41,773 nucleotides of DNA from Myxococcales bacterium (GCA_007119175.1 SKQC01000363.1:1-41773); one strand, 5' to 3'. Counted from the first letter of the stretch, positions 29,361-39,650 are shown. Numbers and translations: made by a program. Notes: a model not told the origin generated them from the letters alone.

Positions 29361-29722
29361 TTCTCCTTGGAGTGATTCCCACTCGCCAGTCGCTGAAGTT
29401 TGAGCGCCGATCCACTTACTGGGCTTTCTAAACGCCCCATAGATCGCCGTTTATTTCGCTCTCGGTTTATGCAACCGGGAAGATAGCCATGTTTCCCGAG
29501 AGATTTCAAGCAATTCCTTGTTCGCGCGATTGATCCAGGTCGTGTCTTATGACTATTACGAGGGCCTGGAAAGTCGGCGGAATGCCCGCGGGTCAACCCG
29601 ATGTTAGACTCAGCGCGGCAGTCAAAGATCTGCCAAATAATGCAGTCCAGTTTTTTGTGACTCCTTTGAGAATCATCTCGGGTAGAGACCTCGGGGTTAT
29701 CAGCCATTTTTTACGAGCCGCT

Positions 29723-30490
29723 ATGAATCGACGACATTTTCTAAAGATTATCGCATCGGGAGTCGCGTTAAGTTCGATACCGAGTGCGGCGATGGCTTTT
29801 GACCGCCAGCACCGGATCACGATCGCTCGACTGCAATATCCCGGGGGAAACGACGATCCCCGCCCGGGAGCTTTACGTCGGCTGCTCCAGGAGGTGGACA
29901 AACGGACCAGCATCGAGGTCGACACGGATATCCCAGTTGTCTCGGGGCGACGCGACGAGATCTTTGACTATCCCTTTTTATATATGGCTGGGGATCGCGG
30001 TTTCGATCCCCTGGAAGACGATGTCATCGATGCGCTTCGCACCTATTTATTGGCCGGTGGCTTTCTCTTCGTCGACTCTGCAGAGGGTCTTACGGAGGGC
30101 CCGTTTTTGGAGTCAGCACGCCGAGAGCTGGCGCGGATTTTTCCGGATCGCGAGTTGGTGACCATCTCCCGGGATCACACTCTGCACGAGTCGTTTTATC
30201 TAATCGATCGCCCAGTGGGGCGCGTCGATATCACCGGAAATTTCGAGGCCATCGCCGATGGGGGACGCCTGGCGGTAGTGGTCAACGGAAACGATCTTTT
30301 GGGGGCGCTGGCCCGCGATACCTTCGGGAATTGGGAATACGACGTCTCCCCTGGCGGGGAACGTCAGCGCGAATTGGCCTTTCGCCTTGCGATCAATATC
30401 GTCATGTATGCACTGACGATCGACTATAAAGCCGACCAGGTTCATATCCCGTTTATCCTTCGCCGACGGCGATGGCGCGTCGACGACTGA
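29723..30490 (+). CDS. DUF4159 domain protein with Tat-like signal
   Basis: MNRRHFLKIIASGVALSSIPSAAMA twin-Arg signal. ITIARLQYPGGNDD...DYPFLYMAGDRGFDPLEDDVIDALRTYLLAGGFLFVDSAEG is characteristic of DUF4159. Confidence 0.82.
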   Translation: MNRRHFLKIIASGVALSSIPSAAMAFDRQHRITIARLQYPGGNDDPRPGALRRLLQEVDKRTSIEVDTDIPVVSGRRDEIFDYPFLYMAGDRGFDPLEDDVIDALRTYLLAGGFLFVDSAEGLTEGPFLESARRELARIFPDRELVTISRDHTLHESFYLIDRPVGRVDITGNFEAIADGGRLAVVVNGNDLLGALARDTFGNWEYDVSPGGERQRELAFRLAINIVMYALTIDYKADQVHIPFILRRRRWRVDD

Positions 30491-30513
30491 TTATTTTCAC
30501 GCACGAGTAGCCC

Positions 30514-32847
30514 ATGTTCGCATTTGGCGATTACAATACGAGCGACCTGTTGTGGCTCGGCGACTGGAGTCCGCGATGGATCGCCGCGCTGGTGGTCGTC
30601 GGCCTCGCCGTTTTGGCGTTTAGCGCCTATGACCTTCGCGACTTAAAGCGCTACCGGCGCTGGTGTCTGCTCGGGCTTCGAGGGCTGGTATATGCCCTGG
30701 CAGTATTATTGTTGCTGGAGCCGGCAATTGACCTGCGACAGACCTCCAAGGTTCAAAACCACGTCGCCGTTTTGGTCGATACGAGCCAGACAATGGATCT
30801 GAAGACCGATGACGAAACCACACGCATCGCCCGCGCCCGGCAGGCCGTCGAGGAACTGAGACCCCTCGAAGAGTCATCGGCCGACGACCACCACTTTGAT
30901 TATTTCACCTACGGCGAGGAGTTGATGCCGAGCTCCCGGGGAGCCATCGCCGGTGCCGAGGCCAACGAACCGGCCGCCGATCTGACCGGTGCGCTGCAGT
31001 CAGTAAAACAGGAGTACGAGGGCGAGGATCTGGCAGGGATTATCATCATCAGCGACGGACTCGACACCGGTGGGATCGGTCGTCGCATCGAACGTGGCGA
31101 GTCTCTCGACGAGTCGACGCGGGAGCTTCTCAAGTCGTTGGACGCCCCGGTGCACACCCTTGCCGCAGCCGGTGACGCAGGGCTTCGTGACGTGGCCGTA
31201 AGCCGTGTTCTCCACGATGATTTTGCGTTCGTGCACAATAAATTGACCGTCGACGTCGAGTTGCAGGCCATTGGAATGGACACGACCTCCATCCCGGTCA
31301 CATTGCGCCGCGACGGGGAAATTCTGCAGACCCGAAATGTACAGGTCCATCCCCAGGAGTCGACCTACGAGGTTTCCTTCGAATTCGTCCCCGAGCAGAT
31401 CGGCAAAGAGGTCTACACCGTCGATGTCCCGGAATACGAAGGAGAGGCGCTTTATGAGAATAACCAGCATCACTTCGTGCTGCGCGTATTGCGCGATCGG
31501 ATCCGCGTACTCCAGGTCGTCGGCCGGCCCAGTTGGGATCAGCGCTTTATGCGCCGGCTGCTAAAGCGAAACCCGAACGTCGAACTCATCAGCTTTTTCA
31601 TCCTGCGCACCGACCGCAATCCGCAACTGGTGCCCCAGGACGAAATGAGTCTGATTCCCTTTCCCACAGACGAGCTATTTCGCGACGAGCTGGGGAGTTT
31701 CGACCTGGTGATCTTTCAAAATTTTAATTTCGGGCCCTATCGAATGGGTCAATATCTGAGCAATATCGCCGACTTCGTGCGTGACGGTGGGGCGTTTGCA
31801 ATGGTCGGAGGCGATCTATCCTTTGCAAGTGGTGGATATGCTCGTACTCCCATCGAGTCGCTTCTGCCGGTGGAGTTGCCGACGTCTCGATCGCGCTCGG
31901 CGATTATGGATTCCGAGGATTTCCGACCGGAATTAACGGAAGCTGGCCACCAGCACCCGATTACCCAGCTCGCCTTCGATCCGGAGCAAAATCTCGAGAT
32001 CTGGTCGGAACTACCGGCATTGCAGGGGACGAACGTCGTCGACGGGGCCACAGATGATGCCACGGTGCTCGCCGAGCACCCGACCAGAAGAAATCGCGGA
32101 GAGCCGATGCCCGTGATCAGTGTCGCCGAACGGGGAGAAGGTCGAGTGATGGCGATGACCAGCGATTCGACCTGGCGTTGGAGCTTCGAAAATGTCGGAC
32201 AGGGAGGCACGCCGCGGGAGTATCAGAGCTTTTGGAGCAATGCGATCCGGTGGCTAATTCAGGACCCGGAGCTTAAATTGGTGCGCCTGGATATGAATCG
32301 AGATATCGTGGCCCCTGATCGGCTGATCGACGCCACGGTGCGGGTCTTTGCGCCAGATTATAGCCCGGCCCCTGACCGGGAAGGCACACTCACAATCGAC
32401 CACACCCCGCTCGACGATCTTGCCGAGGGCACTGAACGAGGAGCTGTCCACTACGATTCGACCGAATTCGTTACCGGACACGACGGGACATGGGATCTGG
32501 ACCGCCGGTTCTCAGAACCCGGGGTCTATGAATTCGATGTAGAGGTCGAATCAACGGCCGGCTCGCTACGCGATGAAAACCTGATCCTTGTGACGCCGGA
32601 TATCGAACAATATCGCGACATCGTCCCGCGTAACGAATTGTTGGCGCTCATCGCCGGGGTCACCGATGGATATCATTCGGTGCTACCCGAGTTTCAGCCG
32701 CGCAATCTGAGCTTTAATGAGCCGCGATACGTCGAAATTCATCAGCGAGAGCTGATCCAGTTGTGGGACAATATTTTTCTCTTTTTCACCATCCTGGCAC
32801 TTCTGGCTGTCGAATGGACTCTTCGACGGCGGTGGGGACGGCTGTAG
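30514..32847 (+). CDS. Membrane VWA / glutamine-amidotransferase-like protein
   Basis: N- and C-terminal TM helices, VWA-like HVAVLVDTSQTMDL and GIIIISDGLDTGG, later amidotransferase-like IADFVRDGGAFAMVGGDLSFASGGYARTPIESLLPV. Confidence 0.8.
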   Translation: MFAFGDYNTSDLLWLGDWSPRWIAALVVVGLAVLAFSAYDLRDLKRYRRWCLLGLRGLVYALAVLLLLEPAIDLRQTSKVQNHVAVLVDTSQTMDLKTDDETTRIARARQAVEELRPLEESSADDHHFDYFTYGEELMPSSRGAIAGAEANEPAADLTGALQSVKQEYEGEDLAGIIIISDGLDTGGIGRRIERGESLDESTRELLKSLDAPVHTLAAAGDAGLRDVAVSRVLHDDFAFVHNKLTVDVELQAIGMDTTSIPVTLRRDGEILQTRNVQVHPQESTYEVSFEFVPEQIGKEVYTVDVPEYEGEALYENNQHHFVLRVLRDRIRVLQVVGRPSWDQRFMRRLLKRNPNVELISFFILRTDRNPQLVPQDEMSLIPFPTDELFRDELGSFDLVIFQNFNFGPYRMGQYLSNIADFVRDGGAFAMVGGDLSFASGGYARTPIESLLPVELPTSRSRSAIMDSEDFRPELTEAGHQHPITQLAFDPEQNLEIWSELPALQGTNVVDGATDDATVLAEHPTRRNRGEPMPVISVAERGEGRVMAMTSDSTWRWSFENVGQGGTPREYQSFWSNAIRWLIQDPELKLVRLDMNRDIVAPDRLIDATVRVFAPDYSPAPDREGTLTIDHTPLDDLAEGTERGAVHYDSTEFVTGHDGTWDLDRRFSEPGVYEFDVEVESTAGSLRDENLILVTPDIEQYRDIVPRNELLALIAGVTDGYHSVLPEFQPRNLSFNEPRYVEIHQRELIQLWDNIFLFFTILALLAVEWTLRRRWGRL

Positions 32848-33100
32848 GGTCGCGCTTCTCCCCTGCCGGTGCGGTCATCGGCGGTAAACGAATTCATTGA
32901 GTGGATAGGGACCATGGTGTACAGTGGCAGTTGCATTACGGGCCTCCTCATCTGAAATTCGTCCAACCGCTCCGACTTTCCTGATTTTGGAATTTATTCG
33001 GCCCCGTTTGCGAGCGGATTCGGTGTCGCCGACACCGAACGAGCCTGGACGCTCGTTGGATGAGGAAGCGCAATCCAATCTAGAATTGCGAGTGACTTTC

Positions 33101-36100
33101 ATGGGAGAAAAGACTCCCGACGCCATCAAGGTAAAGTGTCCTGGCTGCGATAGCCGATTTCGCCTGTCCCCGAAAAAGGGGCGTATGCCGAGCGGCAGTA
33201 TCTCCTGTCCAAAATGCGGGGTGGCGATTCCCATTGAGAAAGGTAAGTCCGTCACCGCGTCGACGGAATCCGAAGACCAGTCCGAGGATTCGGAGAAGTC
33301 TTCAGCGACGCCGGACTTTGGTGTGATTCCGCCGAAGACCAGGAAGAAAAAAACAAAGTCCAAGACTGTAGAGGGCGGGAGCGCCACTGATTCTAAGTCC
33401 GGTAAGAGCGAGGCTGACGAGGCGATCGAAAAGCTGGAAAAAATGGCGAATGACGCGCCTCCAGGATCGACGATGCACGGGCTTCCGGGGGTTGGAAAAG
33501 AAAACCCATTTGCCCCCGACCTGCAGGAAGGGACGGCGCGCGTCGACCCGTCAGTCCTTGAGCAGGCCGCCGCCAATAGCGTCACCGAGGTCAATGACGC
33601 CAATAGCGTCACCGAGGTCAATGACGCCCATAGCGCCACCGAGGTCAATGACGACGGGCCAAAGACAGCGGGCGAGGAAGAGAGTTCGGACGCGACGGAT
33701 TTCAGTCCAAAAAACCAGGCGAAGACCTCTCCCCGATTGGTGAGTGAAAAGATGGTGGAGCGACTTGCTGAAGAGTCGTCAACCGAGCGATCGGACTCCC
33801 GGGAATTACCCGAAGAAAACCAGAGACGCCCTGGCCTTCGCCGTTCTCAGGCGACACGTGAACAGGATATCCTGACGCCGAAAAAATTAAGGGAATTATC
33901 AAAACCCAAGGCTCAAGATGCAGATACCTCCTCAGCGCCGCGTGACGAGGTCAGCACGAAACCGGCACAACCAGCCCCAGAGACGAAGTCAACGGCTGCA
34001 GGCAAAGAAAAGAAGGCATCGACGAGCTCGAAAAAAGATGCCAAATCAAATCTCTTGGCGCGGATCAAAACCAAGACGGTCAAAAAGTCGCGACACGAAC
34101 AAAAGCGCAAAAAATCAAGGGGTTCCACGACGGATGATGATCCGTCAACGAAATCATCGCTATCGCAGCTATTCAAGAAGGTCCGCGATCGGCGGGGCAC
34201 CGATTCGGGCACGCTGCGTGAGAAATTAAAACAAAGCGGCGGCAGTGATGGCGCTGAGAAAGATTCCTCCTCAGAGCCGGACCTCGACCTTGCCGGCGAG
34301 GTCGAGATCAGCGAGGGAGTGTTGGCCGATATCGTCGATCGCAGTGCAGAAGATGACGACGATACGCCCCCTTCTCCTCCCGAGCCAGAGCAAAAGAAAG
34401 ACGACGGCAAACACACAAGCCTATTCGACGATGTAGACTCTCAGCCCCAGTCACAGGGGTCGTCGCCAGAGATCGGAGCGGTATCCAAGAAAGGAACGAG
34501 GACGACCAACTCGATGTTGGCCCGGCTGCAGAAAAAGAAGAAAAAGGATCGCGGCACCAATGTCGATGCGCTCGAGGTCGGTGCAGCAGGTGAAGGCCGT
34601 GGCAGTGGCTATATTCGCCTTCCCACCTCTGAGATTCAGGACGTGCTCGGCCAGGGGAATTTCCGCCTGAAGATCGAAGGGGTGATTTATGAGCCGGTCG
34701 ATAAAGACGGACTGATCCAGCTCGTCAAAGGAGGCGTCCTGCTGGGAGCCGAACAGATCTCGGAGGGCAATGACGACTGGATGCCCGTGGCCAAGCATCC
34801 CGTCTTCGGCGAATTGCGCCGAAAGATGGCTTCCGAGGCCCATCAGGTTTTGTCTCGACTGGGCCTGGAGAAGAGAATCGACAAGTCGGCGTCCAGCGAG
34901 CCACCACCCGATGACGAACAGAGCGCTGAGATAGGTGGTTTCGAGTTTCCCGTCGACCCGCCGACGACGCGGGAGCTCGATCCCAACCATTCGGCGACGC
35001 TGGTCTCGAAATCGGCGGGCAACCTACAACCGCCGGATGATTCCGCCGGAGTTGAAAAGCCGGCCAAGAGCACCCAGCAGATGCATACGCTTCAGCGCTC
35101 TTCGTCTGCTCCGGCCAGCCCGGAAGGTAAACCCGCCGAGGAGGACTCGCAGACACCTGACAAAGCAGACACTGCCGCACAAACGGAGCTCGATAAGCCG
35201 GTGCCGGACGAGCCTGAAGAGTCGGTGCCAGATGAGCCTGTCGTCGGGGATAGTGCCGAGGCAGATGAGGCGGTCGCTGAAGCACCAGAACTGCCAGAAC
35301 AACCAGAAGGTGTTGAAGATTCGGCAGCGATAGAAGATGAACCAGGCGCGGAAGAAGAAGTCACCGAATCGGCAGCACCTGAGCCAGCAGCACCTGAGCC
35401 AGCAGCACCTGAGCCAGCAGCACCTGAACCAGCAGTACCTGAACCGCCTTCTGAAGATTCGCGGAGCGACGAGCTCTTTGACATCCCTGAAGGGGAGGCA
35501 TTCGATCCCGACTTTGCCGTAGAGTCCGGCGACAGCTCGCGCACGCCGAAAGTGATTCTTCTGGGCCTCGCCGTTGTCGTCATTGCCGGCGCTGGCCTTT
35601 TGCTCACAGATCAGGGACGAGACATCGTGGAAGACACGACCGGCTGGGCGCCCGGTGGAGCCGCAGAGCAATTAGATGACGCCGCACCGGAAACTCCCGA
35701 TCCAGCAGTAATTGAAGCGCAGGAACTGGCACAAAACGAGGTGGCCGCCGCCCTTCCCTCGGAGACCTTCTCAGATACCTCGCGCGCCGACGACTGGGCC
35801 CGAGAACGCCTGGAAGACCAGGCAGATGAAAATGTCAGTGAAGTACTCGGCTCCCAATGGGACGAAGGCCGGCGTGATAATGAGTTTCTCCACCTCTACG
35901 CCGACGTCCTGGGCGAAACCGGAGACTACCAAGGAGCCCGCCGAGTGGCGATGACGGGAATGACGAAGTTCCCTGACGACGAACAATTTTCTGAGGTGCA
36001 CCGACAGGCGATCATCGACGATGATCGGCTGCGGTCCGACAAGCCCACCTATCTCGATGATCCCTCGAATTACCGTGCCCAGGGCCTTTATGACGTCGCC

Positions 36101-36979
36101 AACCATCGTGGCATCATGCTCGAAGCCGAGGGCGATTCCTCGGAGATGCTTATTTTTAAGCCCGAGAGAGACGGATGGAGTGACGAGTGGCGTGCCGAGG
36201 TAGCGGCCTGGCGTTTCTGCGAACTCGTGATCTGTCATTTCGAAGTTTTCGAGGTGCAGCCAGCCGTTGTTACACGAGACTTCGTCGCCGGACTGGACGG
36301 CGAAACCGAAGAACTGGAGTCCCTCGTCGACCAGGCGGCCTGGACGACCCTCGAGATCGACGGCGAAAATGTCGAGGCCGTACAGGGGAGCCTGGAATTT
36401 GTCTCCACTGCTTCATCGTCGGCATTTCCCATCGAATACCTGACGCTCTGGCGTGGCTGGCTGAACGCCAGTAATGACTCCGCTTTCGTGGACCAGCCGA
36501 TGACGGACAATCTCGATCGGCTGGCAAGTCTTGCCGGGGGACGATTTCACGACGAGCTGATGGATGGCCTGGTAGATGCATCCACCGGAGAGGTCGCCCG
36601 ATCTGTATCCAGCCTCCTGATCTTTGATTATCTCACCAATAATTGGGAGCGATTTTATACGCGGACCGAGGAATACGGGCAAAACAATCCGGTCATCGAC
36701 TCCACGATTGTCTCCCGGCATAACGGTGATGCCTTTCAGCCAAGGGCCTCGCGACGAGTCCGGGAGCGATTCGAGTGGACGACACGGTTTAGCCACAGTA
36801 CGGTGGCATCGATTCGCGCCCTGGAGCGCGATCTGGCCTCGGAAGTCTTATTTCCGAATGCCAACGCGACGGAACGCCGTCGCCTCGATGTAATGTGGTC
36901 GCAACGGGACGCGATGTTAGAACGCGTCGATCAGCTCATCGCTCAGCATGGCGATGAAGACGTCCTGTTATTTCCCTAA
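33101..36979 (+). CDS. Zinc-ribbon (MJ0042-type) / GYF-like / single-TM protein (about 1292 aa)
   Basis: MGEKTPDAIKVKCPGCDSRFRLSPKKGRMPSGSISCPKCGVAIPIEKG; Lys/Asp/Glu-rich linkers; GYF/DUF4339-like YEPVDKDGLIQLVKGGVLLGAEQISEGNDDWMPVAKHPVFGEL; TM PKVILLGLAVVVIAGAGLLL; about 440-aa C-terminal domain. Confidence 0.8.
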   Translation: MGEKTPDAIKVKCPGCDSRFRLSPKKGRMPSGSISCPKCGVAIPIEKGKSVTASTESEDQSEDSEKSSATPDFGVIPPKTRKKKTKSKTVEGGSATDSKSGKSEADEAIEKLEKMANDAPPGSTMHGLPGVGKENPFAPDLQEGTARVDPSVLEQAAANSVTEVNDANSVTEVNDAHSATEVNDDGPKTAGEEESSDATDFSPKNQAKTSPRLVSEKMVERLAEESSTERSDSRELPEENQRRPGLRRSQATREQDILTPKKLRELSKPKAQDADTSSAPRDEVSTKPAQPAPETKSTAAGKEKKASTSSKKDAKSNLLARIKTKTVKKSRHEQKRKKSRGSTTDDDPSTKSSLSQLFKKVRDRRGTDSGTLREKLKQSGGSDGAEKDSSSEPDLDLAGEVEISEGVLADIVDRSAEDDDDTPPSPPEPEQKKDDGKHTSLFDDVDSQPQSQGSSPEIGAVSKKGTRTTNSMLARLQKKKKKDRGTNVDALEVGAAGEGRGSGYIRLPTSEIQDVLGQGNFRLKIEGVIYEPVDKDGLIQLVKGGVLLGAEQISEGNDDWMPVAKHPVFGELRRKMASEAHQVLSRLGLEKRIDKSASSEPPPDDEQSAEIGGFEFPVDPPTTRELDPNHSATLVSKSAGNLQPPDDSAGVEKPAKSTQQMHTLQRSSSAPASPEGKPAEEDSQTPDKADTAAQTELDKPVPDEPEESVPDEPVVGDSAEADEAVAEAPELPEQPEGVEDSAAIEDEPGAEEEVTESAAPEPAAPEPAAPEPAAPEPAVPEPPSEDSRSDELFDIPEGEAFDPDFAVESGDSSRTPKVILLGLAVVVIAGAGLLLTDQGRDIVEDTTGWAPGGAAEQLDDAAPETPDPAVIEAQELAQNEVAAALPSETFSDTSRADDWARERLEDQADENVSEVLGSQWDEGRRDNEFLHLYADVLGETGDYQGARRVAMTGMTKFPDDEQFSEVHRQAIIDDDRLRSDKPTYLDDPSNYRAQGLYDVANHRGIMLEAEGDSSEMLIFKPERDGWSDEWRAEVAAWRFCELVICHFEVFEVQPAVVTRDFVAGLDGETEELESLVDQAAWTTLEIDGENVEAVQGSLEFVSTASSSAFPIEYLTLWRGWLNASNDSAFVDQPMTDNLDRLASLAGGRFHDELMDGLVDASTGEVARSVSSLLIFDYLTNNWERFYTRTEEYGQNNPVIDSTIVSRHNGDAFQPRASRRVRERFEWTTRFSHSTVASIRALERDLASEVLFPNANATERRRLDVMWSQRDAMLERVDQLIAQHGDEDVLLFP
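33572..33652 (+). repeat. Three tandem 27-bp in-frame repeats
   Basis: GCCAATAGCGTCACCGAGGTCAATGAC x3 (the third differs at 2 positions), coding (A)NSVTEVND. Confidence 0.95.
35381..35440 (+). repeat. Tandem 15-bp repeats coding EPAAP
   Basis: GAGCCAGCAGCACCT repeated four times (the last degenerate), flanked by partial units. Confidence 0.93.
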
Positions 36980-37000
36980 AACTCTCGCTTCCCGGATAAA

Positions 37001-37699
37001 ATGACCAAAGTTTATTTTGGCTGTGACGAAATCCCCCGTCACTGGAGCCAGTATTTTACCCTCTGTAATGCGATCGAGCTCGATCTCGATCAGCTCGATA
37101 ATATTCCCCGTACAAAGACATTGAATCGATGGCGAGTGGAGTCTCCGCGGGGCTTTGCCTTCAAGCTGCACGTCGATTCGGCGGTCGTCGATGGCCTGAA
37201 CGAAGCTGCGGCCGCCGAGCGCGTGGAGTTCAACGACGCCATGCGCAAGGGATGGGAGAATACGCTGGAGCGAGCCAGTGCCCTGGCGGCACGAGCACTC
37301 ATCCTCAGTACACCATCGACCTTTAGTCCCGGGACGACTTCCAGGGCGTTGATCGAAAAATTTTCCAGCGAATTGGGGCAGGAATTCGATCGCCCCATCA
37401 TCTGGGATGCACACGGAATGTGGGATACGGGATCGACGCGAGAGCTGGCGCGCGATGTCGGCTTGACCTACGCCTACGATCCCTTCCTGGCGATCCGCGA
37501 CGAGATCGAATTTCTACATGGGGACGGCGCTTTTATTTTGAACGAGCGAGCCGGAATGCGCCGCGACTTCGATCGCTACGATATCCGCCGGCTTTTGGAC
37601 TCATTACAACCCTATAATCGGGCTTTTGTCTTGCTTCGCGGGCGCTTTAAATGGGAGCACGCCCGATTATTTCGCGACCTTCTGGGCGAACCCTCGTAG
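37001..37699 (+). CDS. DUF72 family protein
   Basis: YFGCDEIPRHWSQYFTLCNAIELD..., TLNRWRVESPRGFAFKLHVD, and C-terminal YDIRRLLDSLQPYNRAFVLLRGRFKWEHARLFRDLL match DUF72 architecture. Confidence 0.7.
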   Translation: MTKVYFGCDEIPRHWSQYFTLCNAIELDLDQLDNIPRTKTLNRWRVESPRGFAFKLHVDSAVVDGLNEAAAAERVEFNDAMRKGWENTLERASALAARALILSTPSTFSPGTTSRALIEKFSSELGQEFDRPIIWDAHGMWDTGSTRELARDVGLTYAYDPFLAIRDEIEFLHGDGAFILNERAGMRRDFDRYDIRRLLDSLQPYNRAFVLLRGRFKWEHARLFRDLLGEPS

Positions 37700-37794
37700 G
37701 CGTCGAGGGGATGCTGGACAATTAAAGCTCCCCGTTCCACTGTTGGACTCCCGACAAAAACAACTGACCCCTGCGATGAACGGAGATCTCTACG

Positions 37795-39549
37795 ATGACG
37801 ACCGCACACGGTGGCGATATCATCGCCGATACGCTGGCACGACACGGCATTGGACATATTTTCACCCTCTGCGGTGGACATATCTCGCCTATACTCACCG
37901 GGGCGCGGTCCCGAGATATCAACGTCGTAGACGTGCGCGACGAGGTCAGTGCCGTCTTCGCCGCCGATGGCATCGCTCGGCTGACGGGGGTGCCAGGAGT
38001 GGCAGCCGTGACGGCCGGGCCCGGAGTGACCAATACGGTGACCGCCGTCAAGAATGCACAGATGGCGCAATCGCCGGTCCTCATCTTCGGTGGAGCCACA
38101 GCCACAGTGCTCAAAGGTCGCGGCTCGTTGCAGGATATCGACCAGTTGAGTCTGATGGAGCCACTGACGAAGTGGGCCACGTCATTATCCGTGGTAAAGG
38201 AGCTGGAGCCAGCAGTTGAATACGGCCTTGAGATTGCCACCAGCGGAACGCCGGGGCCGGTCTTTATCGAGGTCCCCGTCGATCTACTATATCCGGAAAA
38301 AGTGGTGCGGGACTGGTTTATGTCGGAGAGCGGCGTCGACGATGCGACGGGATTTGCCTCTCGAGCCTTAAAGCTTTACTTAAAGGCGCATCTGATGCGG
38401 CAATTTCGCGCACCTGCCAACCCGCTCCGCTATAACAACCTCTCAGGCGCCCCCCTCTCCAACGAGGATCTGGCGCCATTGCTGGACGAAGCCGCCGACC
38501 GACTGGTCCTCGCCGAGCGCCCTGCTCTGGTGATTGGCTCCCAGGCGTTGGTGAATTATACCCCCGATGAAGCGGCGAGTCTGGCCAATGCAGTCGAAAA
38601 GCTGGGCATACCGACATTTCTGGCCGGTGGGGCCCGCGGTCTTCTGGGACAATACAGCGAATTGCAATTTCGGCACCGGCGCTCCCGGGCACTGAAAGCG
38701 GCCGACCTGGCAATCATCGCCGGGTTCCCCTTTGATTTCCGGCTGAAATACGGACGTTGCTTTGGCTCAGACACCGACGTCATCGCCGCTAATTTGAGCT
38801 CCAAAGATCTCACCCTCAATCGCAAACCGGACCTCCCGGTTCCCATGCACCCCGGTGAATTTCTGCGGGAGATCTCATTCCGGGTGGGAAGTCCCACATC
38901 GCGGACGGCCTGGTTCGATACGCTGAGCGTGCGCGAGCGAGAGAGAGATGACCAGATTGAACAGATAGGAAAGCAGGACACGGAGTATATCAACGCCGTC
39001 CATCTCTTTGAGCGAATCGAGGAGAAAATGGCCGACGACAGCGTCCTCGTCGTCGATGGCGGTGATTTTGTGGCCACCGGTGCCTATGTATTGCGGCCAC
39101 GTGCACCTCTGTCGTGGCTCGACCCGGGTGTCTTTGGAACACTTGGGGTGGGCGGTGGATTTACTGTCGGCGCCGCCCTTGCACGGCCCGATGCCGAGGT
39201 ATGGCTTATCTGGGGCGATGGCTCCAGCGCCTATAGCCTGGCGGAATTCGATACGTGCATCCGCCATGGGCTGGCACCGATCGCCGTTATTGGAACCGAT
39301 GCTGCGTGGGCGCAGATTGAGCGGGACCAAACGGAAATCCTCAACGACGACGTGGCGACGCGACTTCGGCACACCGACTATCATAAGGTCGCCGAAGGAT
39401 ATGGCGCCGAAGGCATCCTGGTTACCGAGGACGACGAGATCGACGACGCCATCGATCGAGCCAAAGAGCTGGCCGCCGGAGGAACACCGGTGGTCCTCAA
39501 CGTCCACATCAGCCAGACTGATTTCCGCAAGGGCTCATTGTCGATGTGA
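37795..39549 (+). CDS. Thiamine-diphosphate enzyme, acetolactate synthase-like (ILVBL/HACL-like)
   Basis: HGIGHIFTLCGGHISPIL, DVRDEVSAVFAADGIARLTGVPGVAAVTAGPGVTNTVTAVKNA, GSLQDIDQLSLMEPLTKW, ThDP-binding WGDGSSAYSLAEFDTCIRHGLAPIAVIGTD. Confidence 0.88.
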   Translation: MTTAHGGDIIADTLARHGIGHIFTLCGGHISPILTGARSRDINVVDVRDEVSAVFAADGIARLTGVPGVAAVTAGPGVTNTVTAVKNAQMAQSPVLIFGGATATVLKGRGSLQDIDQLSLMEPLTKWATSLSVVKELEPAVEYGLEIATSGTPGPVFIEVPVDLLYPEKVVRDWFMSESGVDDATGFASRALKLYLKAHLMRQFRAPANPLRYNNLSGAPLSNEDLAPLLDEAADRLVLAERPALVIGSQALVNYTPDEAASLANAVEKLGIPTFLAGGARGLLGQYSELQFRHRRSRALKAADLAIIAGFPFDFRLKYGRCFGSDTDVIAANLSSKDLTLNRKPDLPVPMHPGEFLREISFRVGSPTSRTAWFDTLSVRERERDDQIEQIGKQDTEYINAVHLFERIEEKMADDSVLVVDGGDFVATGAYVLRPRAPLSWLDPGVFGTLGVGGGFTVGAALARPDAEVWLIWGDGSSAYSLAEFDTCIRHGLAPIAVIGTDAAWAQIERDQTEILNDDVATRLRHTDYHKVAEGYGAEGILVTEDDEIDDAIDRAKELAAGGTPVVLNVHISQTDFRKGSLSM

Positions 39550-39592
39550 CGGCACTTTCAGACATTCCAGAACTGAGTTAGACCAGCAACAC

Positions 39593-39632
39593 AAAAAAGG
39601 CCCACCGGATACGTTCCGGCGGGCCTTTTTTG
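39593..39632. terminator. Rho-independent terminator (bidirectional)
   Basis: AAAAAAGGCCCACCGGA...TCCGGCGGGCCTTTTTT stem with A/T tracts on both sides, between convergent genes. Confidence 0.88.
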
Positions 39633-39650
39633 TTGGAGTACCGATGACAG

